Shown in pieces: positions 8,741-17,297 of a stretch of 62,386 bases of DNA. The position numbers and the translations under genes were made by a program. The stretch's first letter is position 1, and every line of letters begins with the position of its first letter. Source of the stretch: Epibacterium ulvae (lineage in GTDB: Bacteria; Pseudomonadota; Alphaproteobacteria; Rhodobacterales; Rhodobacteraceae); assembly GCF_018678075.1 (NCBI RefSeq), contig NZ_JAHHIR010000040.1, positions 1 through 62,386 of the forward strand, given 5' to 3'. A model generated the notes under the pieces. That model did no database searches. It was not told where the DNA came from and saw only the letters and a list, made by a program, of their open reading frames with translations.

Positions 8741-9676
8741 TCAAGCGGTGATGAGTTCGAGCCGTTTTGCCGGGGCGTGGGCGTTGCCGCTGCGTTCTGC
8801 GACCAGTTCAAGGAAGCCGTCGATGATGGCGTGTTGGCATTTGTCCAGCCCGTTGCGGGAGGGGTAGACGGCGTAGACGTCTTTTTGCTCCAGCTCGACC
8901 TCGGGCAAGATCAGTTCAAGCGAGCCATCGGCCAGTTTGTCTTCCACCAGGAAGCGCACGATCTTGGCAAAGCCGACGCCGCTGTCCAGCGCTTGGGCCA
9001 CCACTTGGGGATCGCTGGCGGTGAAGCCGACATTCACCGGCGTGTCCGTCCACAGGCCGTTTTGACCGGTGCGGATTGCGGCGCTGGTGTTTTCCATATT
9101 GTAGCGGATGAATTTCAACCGTTTCAGATCCGCAAGGCTTTGCGGGCGGCCGTGTTTGTCCAGATAGTCCGGGGTGGCGACCAGAACAGTGTCGAGCTGG
9201 GCGATCTTGCGCCCGTAACCTTCGCTGTCGCCCATCTTGCCCGCGCGGATCGCCAGATCATAGCCTTCGCGCACCACGTCCACATAGCGGTCATCGGCGC
9301 CCATCGCGATATCGAGGTCGGGGAACTTCTGGCTCAGCTGCAGCAGCAAAGGCCCAAAGACGGTACGCCCCAGAACGGTGCCCACGCTGATGCGGTAGGA
9401 GCCAGACAGGTGATCGGACTGGGCGTCCAGATCGTTTTCCAGCGCCTCATAGGCCAACAAAAGCTGACGGGCATGCTGCGCTGTTGTCGCACCTGCACGT
9501 GTGGCATGGACACCGGAGGCAGTTCTGAGCAACAATTGGTGACCCAATGTGGTCTCCAACTGACGAATCTGCTGGCTGACAGCGGATTGCGATACGCCAA
9601 TACGTTGGGCGGCCCGGCTGAGGCTGCCTTCATCCAGGGCGGTAATCAGTGTTTTTAGCAGTCCAAGTCGGTCCAT
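8741..9676 (-). CDS. LysR-family transcriptional regulator
   Basis: 311 residues. The N-terminal winged helix-turn-helix is clear (EGSLSRAAQRIGVSQSAVSQ, residues about 15-35), followed by the linker helix and a periplasmic-binding-protein-like effector domain to about residue 300. It is divergent from the Tat-exported MBL hydrolase at 9805 across a 128-base gap, the usual arrangement for a LysR regulator controlling its divergent neighbour. The inducer is unknown. Confidence 0.9.
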   Translation of the reverse strand: MDRLGLLKTLITALDEGSLSRAAQRIGVSQSAVSQQIRQLETTLGHQLLLRTASGVHATRAGATTAQHARQLLLAYEALENDLDAQSDHLSGSYRISVGTVLGRTVFGPLLLQLSQKFPDLDIAMGADDRYVDVVREGYDLAIRAGKMGDSEGYGRKIAQLDTVLVATPDYLDKHGRPQSLADLKRLKFIRYNMENTSAAIRTGQNGLWTDTPVNVGFTASDPQVVAQALDSGVGFAKIVRFLVEDKLADGSLELILPEVELEQKDVYAVYPSRNGLDKCQHAIIDGFLELVAERSGNAHAPAKRLELITA

Positions 9677-9804
9677 GTGCGCTACCTATAAGCATCTCTA
9701 ATAGGGGGTCATCAGCGATATGGGGCTAGTTAAAAAAAATACAAACCCCTAATTTGCAATTGCAGCGGAAAAAACCACCGCAAAGCTTATTTTGGAGACA
9801 TATC
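9677..9804. promoter_or_regulatory. Divergent promoter region between LysR gene and MBL hydrolase
   Basis: 128 bases, AT-rich in the middle (a run of eight A at about 9732-9739). A perfect 10-base palindrome TGCAATTGCA lies at 9755-9764, 40 bases before the hydrolase start, and is the best visible candidate operator. No clear -35/-10 pair was assigned. Confidence 0.35.
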
Positions 9805-10773
9805 ATGGCGATCAATCGCAGACAGATTCTGGGCGCAACTCTCGCGGCACCCGTTGTAGTAACCGGCGGTCTGACCCAGGTTGCACATGCTCAAGCGGCT
9901 CCGGCCAAAACCGGCACCATCAACACATTCACCGTAGGCGACGCAAAAGTCACCGCGCTGCTGGACGGTCACATTGCGATTGCTTCGCAAATCATTTCCC
10001 CGTTCGACCAAGCAAAAGCTGATGAAGCCCTGGCAGACTCTCTGTTTGGTTTCGGCGAGCAAGGCATGCCAATCCCAGTGAGCGGCTACCTGATCGAAAA
10101 AGCCGGCAAATACACTCTGCTGGATGCGGGCGCAGCTGGCCTGTTTGGCCCCACCTTGGGTAACCTGGCCGCATCGCTGGCAGCCACCGGTGTCAAGCCT
10201 GAGCAGATCTCGACCATCCTGCTGACACACATGCACCCCGACCACACTGGCGGTCTGGTTGATGGTGACGGCAACGCGGTATTCCCGAACGCTGAGCTGG
10301 TTGTTTCCGCAACCGAGCACGGTTTCTGGTACGACGACGCGATCATGGCGTCTGTTCCTGAAGGCAACCGTCCGTTCTTTGAAATGGCGCGCAACACCAC
10401 CGCTCCTTATGCGGACCGCCTGAAAAAGTTCGACGGCGAAGTCGAAGTTGCAGCTGGCTTCACCTCGCTGCCGCTGCCAGGTCACACACCTGGTCACACC
10501 GGCTACATGCTGGACGGTGGCACCGAATCCCTGCTGCTGTGGGGCGACGTTATTCACCTGACCGGTCTGCAGTTCGCTCTGCCTGAGTGGACCATCGCGT
10601 TCGACACCGATCCTGCGCTGACCGTTGAAACCCGCAAAAAGATGCTGGACCGCGCGGCATCCGACAAAATGCTGGTCACCGGTGCACACATCGAATTCCC
10701 AGGTCTGGGTAAAGTCTACCGCAAAGGCGAGGCCTATGGCTTTGCTGCGGCACCTTGGCAGTTCGCTGTCTAA
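9805..10773 (+). CDS. Tat-exported metallo-beta-lactamase-fold hydrolase
   Basis: 322 residues. The N-terminus MAINRRQILGATLAAPVVV is a twin-arginine signal ending near AHAQA, so the folded, metal-loaded enzyme should reach the periplasm. The zinc motif is HMHPDHTGG, with later HTPGHTGY, WGDVIHLTG and a final histidine in GAHIEFPG. This arrangement resembles MBL lactonases (AHL-lactonase-like proteins), but the substrate cannot be read from sequence. The start at 9805 has GGAGA at 9794 and begins the signal peptide; the upstream in-frame start at 9754 is rejected. It is followed by a strong terminator, so it is monocistronic, and probably controlled by the divergent LysR protein. Confidence 0.88.
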   Translation: MAINRRQILGATLAAPVVVTGGLTQVAHAQAAPAKTGTINTFTVGDAKVTALLDGHIAIASQIISPFDQAKADEALADSLFGFGEQGMPIPVSGYLIEKAGKYTLLDAGAAGLFGPTLGNLAASLAATGVKPEQISTILLTHMHPDHTGGLVDGDGNAVFPNAELVVSATEHGFWYDDAIMASVPEGNRPFFEMARNTTAPYADRLKKFDGEVEVAAGFTSLPLPGHTPGHTGYMLDGGTESLLLWGDVIHLTGLQFALPEWTIAFDTDPALTVETRKKMLDRAASDKMLVTGAHIEFPGLGKVYRKGEAYGFAAAPWQFAV

Positions 10774-10800
10774 TAAAAACGACACACATGCATAAAACTT

Positions 10801-10831
10801 GCCCTGTCCGCATCTGCGGGCAGGGCTTTTT
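10801..10831 (+). terminator. Rho-independent terminator after the Tat MBL gene
   Basis: An 11-base stem GCCCTGTCCGC pairs with GCGGGCAGGGC (one G-U pair) around a 4-base loop and is followed by TTTTT. Confidence 0.9.
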
Positions 10832-10943
10832 GCATATGGGGGCACTGGCTTGGCTTTGAGGGGGTCATTTCGGCGACATTCGCGTGTTCCCTTTGGCTGC
10901 GGCTTGCGGTAAAGGCAGCGCATCCATTGCAAAGGAGCCAAAG

Positions 10944-11990
10944 ATGACCACTGGCAAAAACGGTCTGACATACGCAGACGCAGGTGTAGATATTGATGCG
11001 GGCAACGATCTGGTTGATCGGATCAAGCCGGCTGCGAAACGCACCAATCGCTCTGGCGTGATGAGCGGGCTTGGCGGCTTTGGCGCTTTGTTTGATCTAA
11101 AGGACGCAGGCTATAGCGATCCGGTTCTGGTTGCCGCCACCGATGGCGTGGGGACCAAGCTGCGGATTGCCATTGATACCGGTGTTGTGGACGGCGTGGG
11201 CATCGATCTGGTTGCCATGTGTGTCAACGATCTGGTCTGCCAAGGCGCAGAGCCGCTGTTCTTCCTGGACTATTTTGCAACCGGCAAGCTGGAAATGGAG
11301 ACCGCCGCGCGGATCATCGAAGGCATTGCCGAGGGCTGCGTACGTTCCAACTGTGCGCTGATCGGTGGCGAAACCGCCGAGATGCCGGGCATGTACCCCG
11401 AAGGTGATTTTGATCTGGCCGGGTTCTCGGTTGGCGCAATGGAACGCGGTACGGCACTGCCTGCGGGCGTCGAAGCCGGGGACGTTCTGCTGGGTCTGGC
11501 GTCCGATGGGGTGCATTCCAACGGCTATTCGCTGGTGCGCAAGCTGGTGGATGTTGCGGGTCTGACCTGGGGCGAGGATTGCCCCTTTGGTGAGGGCACC
11601 GTGGGTGAGGTTCTGCTGACGCCCACACGTCTGTATGTCAAACAATGTCTGGCAGCGGTGCGCGCAGGTGGCGTTCACGCGCTGGCGCATATCACCGGCG
11701 GTGGTCTGACCGAAAACCTGCCACGTGTTTTGCCCGAGGATCTGGGTGCAGATATCGATCTGAATAGCTGGGAGCTGCCTGCTGTGTTCAAATGGATGGC
11801 GCAGACCGGTGGTATTGCCGAATCTGAAATGCTGAAAACCTTCAACTGTGGTCAGGGCATGATCCTGTCCGTGGCCGCCGATCGCGTCGACGCAATTGTC
11901 GAGATCCTCGAAGGCGAAGGCGAGACCGTGACCCGCATCGGCACCGTGACCGAGGGGGCAGGCATCCGTTACACAGGCGCTCTGCTGTGA
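10944..11990 (+). CDS. purM: Phosphoribosylformylglycinamidine cyclo-ligase (AIR synthetase)
   Basis: 348 residues. Converts FGAM to AIR with ATP, step five of de novo purine synthesis. Characteristic motifs are present: [12 protein letters not shown] at the start, [63 protein letters not shown] and [15 protein letters not shown]. The start at 10944 has AAGGAG just upstream; an in-frame start at 10884 is rejected. The stop overlaps the GTG start of purN (GTGA), so the two are translationally coupled. No adjacent purine riboswitch or regulator was seen. Confidence 0.97.
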   Translation: MTTGKNGLTYADAGVDIDAGNDLVDRIKPAAKRTNRSGVMSGLGGFGALFDLKDAGYSDPVLVAATDGVGTKLRIAIDTGVVDGVGIDLVAMCVNDLVCQGAEPLFFLDYFATGKLEMETAARIIEGIAEGCVRSNCALIGGETAEMPGMYPEGDFDLAGFSVGAMERGTALPAGVEAGDVLLGLASDGVHSNGYSLVRKLVDVAGLTWGEDCPFGEGTVGEVLLTPTRLYVKQCLAAVRAGGVHALAHITGGGLTENLPRVLPEDLGADIDLNSWELPAVFKWMAQTGGIAESEMLKTFNCGQGMILSVAADRVDAIVEILEGEGETVTRIGTVTEGAGIRYTGALL

Positions 11991-12589
11991 CCCCACATAA
12001 GAAGGTCGCTATTCTGATTTCGGGCGGCGGCTCCAATATGGTGTCGCTGGCCAAAAGCATGGTCGGCGACCATCCGGCGCGCCCCTGTCTGGTCCTGGCC
12101 AACAGCGTCGATGCCGGTGGGCTGGTCAAAGCCGCCGATATGGGGATTGAGACCGCTTACGTGGATCACCGCCCCTTCAAAGGTGACCGCGCGGCGTTTG
12201 AGGCGGAGCTGGTCAAACCGATCCTCGCCTCTGGTGCGGACATCGTCTGTCTGGCCGGGTTCATGCGGGTTTTAACGGCTGATTTTGTCGGTCAGTTCAA
12301 AGGGCGGATGCTGAACATCCACCCTTCGCTTTTGCCGAAATACACCGGGCTGCACACTCATGCGCGCGCGCTGGACGCGGGCGACCACGAACATGGCTGC
12401 ACCGTGCATGAGGTGACGCCGGTTCTGGACGATGGCCCCTTGTTGGGGCAGGCGCGGGTGCCGGTTGAGCCGGGCGACACCGCCGACGATCTGGCCGCGC
12501 GGGTGCTGGTGCAAGAGCATAAGCTTTACCCAGCCGTGCTGCGCCGCTTTGCGGCCGGAGACAAGACACCGGTGCTGCTGCCCTCCTAA
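11987..12589 (+). CDS. purN: Phosphoribosylglycinamide formyltransferase (GART)
   Basis: 200 residues. Transfers a formyl group from 10-formyl-THF to GAR, step three of purine synthesis. Motifs: [10 protein letters not shown] at the N-terminus, LAGFMRVLT, and [20 protein letters not shown] carrying the catalytic Asn-His pair, followed by [15 protein letters not shown]. It begins with GTG inside the purM stop codon. Its end overlaps the end of a small convergent gene by 4 bases. Confidence 0.97.
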   Translation: MTPHKKVAILISGGGSNMVSLAKSMVGDHPARPCLVLANSVDAGGLVKAADMGIETAYVDHRPFKGDRAAFEAELVKPILASGADIVCLAGFMRVLTADFVGQFKGRMLNIHPSLLPKYTGLHTHARALDAGDHEHGCTVHEVTPVLDDGPLLGQARVPVEPGDTADDLAARVLVQEHKLYPAVLRRFAAGDKTPVLLPS

Positions 12590-12771
12590 GGCTGGGTGCT
12601 GGTTGAGGCCACGTTTCCGTGCCAATCCAGTTCGCCTTGTGTGGGCGTCGGCGCATCCAGCGCTGGCAGTCCAAGGGCGGCCAATAGCACGATGGCTGCT
12701 AAAAACGGTGCGAGATTTGGCAGACGCAGGTGCACCAATGGTGCGGTTGGGATGTGTTCTGTAATGGACAT
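12586..12771 (-). CDS. Small single-span membrane protein
   Basis: 61 residues with one membrane helix (LAPFLAAIVLLAALGLPAL). ATG at 12771 has AGGAGA eight bases upstream, a better ribosome site than most small frames here. It is tail-to-tail with purN, with a 4-base overlap of the stops. Function is not recognised. Confidence 0.5.
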   Translation of the reverse strand: MSITEHIPTAPLVHLRLPNLAPFLAAIVLLAALGLPALDAPTPTQGELDWHGNVASTSTQP

Positions 12772-12909
12772 GAGATCATCTCCTGTATCGGGTACAGGTT
12801 GAACTTAGGGATGATCTGGGCATTCTCAAAATTAATGTTTGATTGCACATCCATCACGTTTGGTGATTGATTGCGGTTGGCCCGGTTGGGATTGACCTGA
12901 TTGCGATTG

Positions 12910-12946
12910 ACCTGAGGCAGCCCGCTTGCGCAGGTCTGCCTCAGGT
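12910..12946. repeat. 11-base inverted repeat between convergent and tandem genes
   Basis: ACCTGAGGCAG at 12910-12920 and CTGCCTCAGGT at 12936-12946 are perfect inverted repeats with a 15-base loop. It lies just downstream of the SRPBCC gene and may act as its transcription terminator, although no T-run follows. The rest of 12772-12962 holds no gene. Confidence 0.5.
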
Positions 12947-12962
12947 CCGCAGGGGCGCTGTG

Positions 12963-13376
12963 TTATTCCGCGTGGGCCGAGGCGCGCATGCGGGCCAGGT
13001 GGTCGTCCCAGCCTTTGTCCAGCGCCAGGGTCAGGCCAAATGCGGGCACGCCCTGGGGCAGATCCTCATGAACCAGGGACAGATTGGTGCCGCCAGCCAC
13101 TTCGGTCAGGGTCCAGCGTACGGTGCTGGTCGCATCCCCCATCGGTTTGATCGTAAAGGTATATTCCAACTGGGTGAACGGTTTGGCGACCAGAACCTCA
13201 CCCCACATCAGACGATCACCGCTCTCGGTGCCAAACATCTCATATCCGCCTTCAACCAGCGGTGTTTTTGGTTTGTGAAACCAGATCGCGAGCTTGTCCG
13301 GGTCGGTCAGATAGGCCCAGACTTGGGCTGGCGTCGCTTTGAGGTAGATGGATTTCCGGATGACGGTGTCGGTCAT
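12963..13376 (-). CDS. SRPBCC / AHSA1-family protein
   Basis: 137 residues of the START/Bet v1-like fold (AHSA1 branch): KSIYLKATPAQVWAYLTDPD at the N-terminus, LEYTFTI...STVRWTLTEVAGGTNLSLVHE in the middle, and GWDDHLARM near the end. These proteins bind hydrophobic ligands or act as Hsp90-activator-like domains; the ligand is unknown. Its ATG overlaps the stop of the ArsR gene (ATGA), making a two-gene operon of the ArsR-plus-AHSA1 type common in proteobacteria. Confidence 0.87.
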   Translation of the reverse strand: MTDTVIRKSIYLKATPAQVWAYLTDPDKLAIWFHKPKTPLVEGGYEMFGTESGDRLMWGEVLVAKPFTQLEYTFTIKPMGDATSTVRWTLTEVAGGTNLSLVHEDLPQGVPAFGLTLALDKGWDDHLARMRASAHAE

Positions 13377-13693
13377 TGCATGTCCTTTTCGATTGCGGAT
13401 TTCAGCGTGTTGAGGCGCGTGTCCCAGAAGGCGTCGAAGAAATCGAACCAGCTGAGGAGCTGTTGCAGTCCGTCCGGGTTCAAGGCGTTCAGGCGCGTGC
13501 GCCCTTCCACCTGGACCGAGATCAGATTGCCGTCTTGCAAAACGGTGAGGTGCTTTTTCACCGCCGCGCGGGTCATGTCGAAATTGTCGGCCACCTCGGC
13601 AATGGTCAGGCTTTGATGGGCGAGCAATTGCAGGATGTTGCGCCGGGTCGGGTCGGCGAGCGCGCGAAACCCCATTTGTTCGGATGTGGTCAT
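13373..13693 (-). CDS. ArsR-family transcriptional regulator
   Basis: 106 residues, a winged helix-turn-helix (RALADPTRRNILQLLAHQSL, then IAEVADNFDMTRAAVKKHL as recognition region, and the wing SVQVEGRTRLNALN). The metal-binding ELCVCDL-type motif of metal sensors is absent, so this is the non-metal ArsR group usually paired with AHSA1 proteins. It is likely autoregulated through the dyad at 13761-13802 upstream of its start. Confidence 0.9.
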   Translation of the reverse strand: MTTSEQMGFRALADPTRRNILQLLAHQSLTIAEVADNFDMTRAAVKKHLTVLQDGNLISVQVEGRTRLNALNPDGLQQLLSWFDFFDAFWDTRLNTLKSAIEKDMQ

Positions 13694-13760
13694 GGGCGCA
13701 CCCGCAGAACGCTGATGGCGCGCCTTGTTGTACGGGGCTGGGTCACCTGTGTCTCCTTGT

Positions 13761-13802
13761 GATACCGTTTGGTATTATTTATATATGAAACCGAACGGTA
13801 TC
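13761..13802. promoter_or_regulatory. Candidate operator for the ArsR/SRPBCC operon
   Basis: GATACCGTTTGGT (13761-13773) and ACCGAACGGTATC (13790-13802) form an inverted repeat with one mismatch, separated by an AT-rich 17-base spacer containing TTTATATATGA. Each arm also contains a smaller palindrome (ATACC-N4-GGTAT and ACCG-N2-CGGT). The spacer could hold a -10 element. It lies 68 bases upstream of the ArsR start; the other 314 bases up to rnd hold no gene. Confidence 0.6.
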
Positions 13803-14007
13803 ATGTCAAGGGTGATTTCATCGACTGCATCGGGCAGACCCCGCGCCGGACGTCTATATTTTGAGAGTTTCGCAACTGGCAACGCTTTGTTTCCGGGCGT
13901 AAAGGTCCCGCAAATCGTGCCTGTGGAAGTCACCTGTTTGCATTGCGTGAGACAAGCGCGTATCACGGGCAGATACATTCAAAGAGTAACAAGAAAAGCC
14001 GCGATTT

Positions 14008-15165
14008 ATGAAAACTCTCTGCACCACCGAAGAATTGGAACAATTCTGCAAAGAGGCTGCCAGCCATTCCTATGTGACCGTGGATACAGAGTTTTTGCGC
14101 GAGCGTACCTATTACTCGAAACTCTGCCTGATCCAACTGGCCTTTGATGGCGACGGGGAGAACGACGCGGTTCTTGTGGACCCGTTGGTCGAGGGGCTGT
14201 CACTAGAGCCGCTCTATGATTTGTTCCGCGATGAAACGGTGGTCAAGGTCTTCCATGCGGCGCGGCAGGATCTTGAGATTTTCTGGGTGGATGCCAAGGT
14301 CTTTCCCAAACCGCTGTTTGACACCCAGGTGGCGGCGATGGTCTGCGGCTTTGGCGAGCAGGTCGGATATGAGACGCTGGTGCGCAAGATCGCCAAGGAA
14401 AACCTCGACAAAAGTTCGCGCTTTACCGATTGGGCGCGCCGTCCGCTGAGCGACGCACAAAAGACCTATGCGATTGGCGACGTGACCCATCTGCGGGTGA
14501 TCTATGAATTCCTGAGCACCGAGTTGGAGAAAAACGGCCGAGCGCATTGGCTGGAAGAAGAGCTGCGGGTGCTGACCAATTCGCAGACCTATGACATCCG
14601 CCCGCAAGACGCCTGGAAACGGGTGAAAACCCGCACCAATTCCGCGCGCTTCCTGGCGGTGGTGCGCGAGCTGGCAGCGTTTCGCGAAGACTACGCCCAG
14701 ACCAACAATGTGCCGCGCAACCGGGTCTTTAAGGACGACGTGATGGTGGAACTGGCGTCGACCAAGCCGAAGAACAACGGTGATCTAAGCAATTCGCGCC
14801 TGCTGCTGCGCGAAGCGCGCAAAGGCGCGATTGCCGAAGGGATCCTGGCAGCTGTGCAACGCGGGGTGAACTGCCCGGCGGATCAGATGCCAAAACCCGA
14901 TCGCAGCAAGGACAAGATGCAGGTAAACCCTGCGTTGGCTGATCTGCTGCGGGTGCTGTTGAAGGCCAAGACGGAAAACGCCGGTGTTGCCGCAAAACTG
15001 ATCGCGCCTAGTGCGGATCTGGATGCGATTGCCGCCGGCCTTCGCGATGTGCCGGCCCTGAGCGGTTGGCGCAACGAGGTCTTTGGCCTGGACGCGTTGC
15101 GCCTTTGTGCCGGGGAAATCGCGCTGGTGGCCCGTGGTCAAAACGTGGATGTGGTCGAGCTGTAA
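14008..15165 (+). CDS. rnd: Ribonuclease D
   Basis: 385 residues. A 3'-5' exoribonuclease for tRNA and structured RNA maturation. The DEDDy nuclease motifs are visible: VDTEFLRERTYYSKLCLIQ (Exo I), VFHAARQDLEIFW (Exo II) and YAIGDVTHLRVIYEFL (Exo III, with Y and D). Two HRDC-type regions follow (RFLAVVRELAAFREDYAQ and the C-terminal third). It stands alone on the plus strand with a possible weak terminator after it. Confidence 0.95.
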   Translation: MKTLCTTEELEQFCKEAASHSYVTVDTEFLRERTYYSKLCLIQLAFDGDGENDAVLVDPLVEGLSLEPLYDLFRDETVVKVFHAARQDLEIFWVDAKVFPKPLFDTQVAAMVCGFGEQVGYETLVRKIAKENLDKSSRFTDWARRPLSDAQKTYAIGDVTHLRVIYEFLSTELEKNGRAHWLEEELRVLTNSQTYDIRPQDAWKRVKTRTNSARFLAVVRELAAFREDYAQTNNVPRNRVFKDDVMVELASTKPKNNGDLSNSRLLLREARKGAIAEGILAAVQRGVNCPADQMPKPDRSKDKMQVNPALADLLRVLLKAKTENAGVAAKLIAPSADLDAIAAGLRDVPALSGWRNEVFGLDALRLCAGEIALVARGQNVDVVEL

Positions 15166-15187
15166 GCCCGACTGCGCGGGGGTTTTT
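15166..15187 (+). terminator. Possible terminator after rnd
   Basis: Short stem CCCG/CGGG (15167-15170 and 15177-15180) followed by GGTTTTT. The stem is short, so the call is tentative. Confidence 0.4.
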
Positions 15188-15204
15188 AAGCCTATAAAGA
15201 CTGA

Positions 15205-15525
15205 TCAGGAGGTGCGGTAAAACTTGCGTCGGGCTTCCTGTTCGATGTTCAGACGCAGTTCGAGATCGGCGAGCCTGCCCATCTCTGCTTTGCGCTGATC
15301 AGGGTCGGTTGTACCCGCCGAAACTTGGCGCTGCGCCGCGACCGCCTTTTTCAACTCAATCTCGCGCGGCAGCACTCCGGCCTGCGCCATGATGCCCATG
15401 CCAGCGCTGACAATATCGTCGCAGCCCTGCATCGCAAGCGGTTTGCCCTGTCCCGACAGATCGTCCAATTGGCCGTCGGCCTTGGCTTTCTGGATCTGAT
15501 GTTCTGCAAGATCGCGCCATCTCAT
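15205..15525 (-). CDS. DUF1992 (DnaJ C28-like) domain protein
   Basis: 106 residues. The family core is clear: AEHQIQKAKADGQLDDLSGQGKPL near the N-terminus, and a C-terminal helical tail rich in E, R and K. This domain also occurs in the mitochondrial protein DNAJC28; the bacterial role is unknown. Soluble, no signal. The gene is convergent with rnd and stands alone. Confidence 0.85.
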   Translation of the reverse strand: MRWRDLAEHQIQKAKADGQLDDLSGQGKPLAMQGCDDIVSAGMGIMAQAGVLPREIELKKAVAAQRQVSAGTTDPDQRKAEMGRLADLELRLNIEQEARRKFYRTS

Positions 15526-15632
15526 GGGCGAGCCTCCCCTGTGTTGCGGGACGATGTCACGCTACAGATCTGAACCGCACAAAGTCAATTGCGCGGGGTC
15601 AGCGTCAGACGGTGTCACATGGGCGGTGGCGT

Positions 15633-16145
15633 TCAGCGGCGGCGGGTTTCGCGGGCGTTTTCCGTAGCCAGAACCCGGATCAAACGTACGTCGCGCAGAT
15701 CGCCATTGGACAGGCTGTGGGCGGCGCGTACGGTGCGGCTGAACTCACTGCCGCGTTGGGTTGCGAATTCCGGATAGTTCACCACGAATTCCAGTTCCAG
15801 CACCCCGTCTTCGGCTTCTTCATTGGGGCGCAGAGCCACGTCAAAAGCACCCTGACGCGATGGCAGGCCAGTGGCATAGATGATGGCCCCGGTTGAGGTG
15901 CGCTCCACCCGCAGCTCGGTCACGGTGTCCAGCAGAACGCGGGTTTCCTCGGCCTCGGCCTTGCGGACCAGATCCACCTTCTCGTCGATTGGGATCAGCG
16001 GGTTGACGGTCTCGGCCTCGACCTCGAGGCGGACCTCGTCAGAGCGGCCAAACCAGTTGCGCGGATTGACCTTGCTGTCGCGGATCGCGCCACAACTGGA
16101 AAGGAGCATTGCTCCGGTCAAAAGAACTGCGATGGATTTCTGCAT
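15633..16145 (-). CDS. Conserved-type lipoprotein of unknown function
   Basis: 170 residues with type II signal peptide MQKSIAVLLTGAMLLSSCG (lipobox LSSC), so it should be lipidated and outer-membrane bound. The mature part is acidic at first (DEKVDLVRKAEAEETRVLLDTV) and then beta-rich (ELEFVVNYPEF). No domain recognised. Single gene, minus strand, between DUF1992 and the divergent SufE-like gene. Confidence 0.7.
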   Translation of the reverse strand: MQKSIAVLLTGAMLLSSCGAIRDSKVNPRNWFGRSDEVRLEVEAETVNPLIPIDEKVDLVRKAEAEETRVLLDTVTELRVERTSTGAIIYATGLPSRQGAFDVALRPNEEAEDGVLELEFVVNYPEFATQRGSEFSRTVRAAHSLSNGDLRDVRLIRVLATENARETRRR

Positions 16146-16297
16146 GACGCCCGCCCGTTTAAGTGCCTCGGCAATTGGTTACCCGATTGAAGCGCGGTTG
16201 AAAAGCGGTTGAAAACAGCGGGCAGGCCGCTTAGGTCCTGATCTGGCCCGGATGCACCACACCTACGCATCACTTTGACCCAGACGAGGAAGCCCCC

Positions 16298-16708
16298 ATG
16301 GCAAGCGCCGCCTTTGAAGAGATCGTGGAAGATTTTGAATTCCTGGACGACTGGGAGGACCGCTATCGCCATGTGATCGATCTGGGCAAGGCGATGGAGC
16401 CGCTGGATGACGCGTTGAAAGTGCCCGCCACCAAGGTCGACGGCTGCGCGAGCCAGGTTTGGCTGCATGCCACGATCGAAGGTGGCGTGTTGCAGTTTGA
16501 CGGGGAAAGCGATGCGATGATCGTGCGCGGCCTGATTGCCGTTCTGCGCAAGCTCTATAACGGTCTGCCGCTGGCGGATGTTCTGGCCGTGGATGCGCGC
16601 GCGGAACTGGGCCGCCTTGGGCTGAACGATCACCTGTCGGCGCAACGCTCCAACGGGTTGCGGGCGATGATCGAACGCGTGCGCGAGATTGCTGCGGCCA
16701 ACGCCTAA
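16298..16708 (+). CDS. SufE-family sulfur acceptor protein
   Basis: 136 residues, full SufE length. SufE takes persulfide sulfur from the SufS cysteine desulfurase and passes it to the Fe-S scaffold. The acceptor cysteine is C50 in KVDGCASQVWL, the family signature, and the C-terminal half (GLIAVLRKLYNGLPLADVL) also fits. No suf operon lies here, so this is a detached sufE or a paralogue. Confidence 0.92.
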   Translation: MASAAFEEIVEDFEFLDDWEDRYRHVIDLGKAMEPLDDALKVPATKVDGCASQVWLHATIEGGVLQFDGESDAMIVRGLIAVLRKLYNGLPLADVLAVDARAELGRLGLNDHLSAQRSNGLRAMIERVREIAAANA

Positions 16709-16822
16709 GCATGCGGGCTTGGCGATCTGCATATGGCACGTGTTGCGCAGGATCGGCCGGGCATATTGCCCTGTGATCGGCGGCTGGCTAGGGTTAGCAG
16801 AGATGCAACCCTGTGAGCCCTG

Positions 16823-17275
16823 ATGCAACACCCCAAGCCGCCATTTTCCGGAGCCTGCCTGTGTGGTGCGGCCCAGGTTCGCGTAACGGCCGAGCCCTTG
16901 TTGACCCTGGCCTGTCACTGTCGCGATTGTCAAAAGCTCAGCGCCAGTGCCTTTTCGCTGACAGTGATGGTCCCGCAGGACAGTTTTACCTGCAGCGGTG
17001 ATTTGATTGTGGGAGGACGCAAGTCAGACGGGCGGGTGCATTACTTCTGTGCGTCGTGCTTGAACTTTGTCTATTCGCAGATCGGCACTGGCAGCGGGCG
17101 GATCAACCTGCGCAGCTCCGTGTTGAAGGAGGCGGCTCTTTTTGCGCCCTTTGTCGAATTGATGACCGAGGAAAAGCAGCCCTGGGTCAGCCTGCCGGTG
17201 CAGCATAGTTTTGCCCGCTATCCCGAAAGCGCCGCGCAAGTGCAGGATCTGTTAGAGGCCTATCGCGACCGGTGA
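16823..17275 (+). CDS. GFA-family zinc protein (DUF636, formaldehyde-activating type)
   Basis: 150 residues of the glutathione-dependent formaldehyde-activating (Gfa) superfamily. Zinc ligands are visible: CLCG at about 12, CHCRDCQK at about 31-38, and CASC at about 76. Members bind structural zinc; most are not true S-hydroxymethylglutathione synthases, so the exact reaction is unassigned. Monocistronic, plus strand. Confidence 0.85.
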   Translation: MQHPKPPFSGACLCGAAQVRVTAEPLLTLACHCRDCQKLSASAFSLTVMVPQDSFTCSGDLIVGGRKSDGRVHYFCASCLNFVYSQIGTGSGRINLRSSVLKEAALFAPFVELMTEEKQPWVSLPVQHSFARYPESAAQVQDLLEAYRDR

Positions 17276-17297
17276 TGTGTGCGATGGGGTAGGGTGG

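Noticed and set aside
8543-9658. 371-residue plus-strand frame over the LysR gene
   Set aside because: It is the complement of a clear LysR protein, with no domain of its own.
9787-10971. 394-residue frame antisense to the Tat MBL gene
   Set aside because: The plus strand carries a signal peptide and zinc motifs in order; the antisense product has no recognisable feature and crosses the terminator.
13725-14147. 140-residue frame between the ArsR gene and rnd
   Set aside because: It overlaps the operator and the beginning of rnd in another frame and has no protein-like features.
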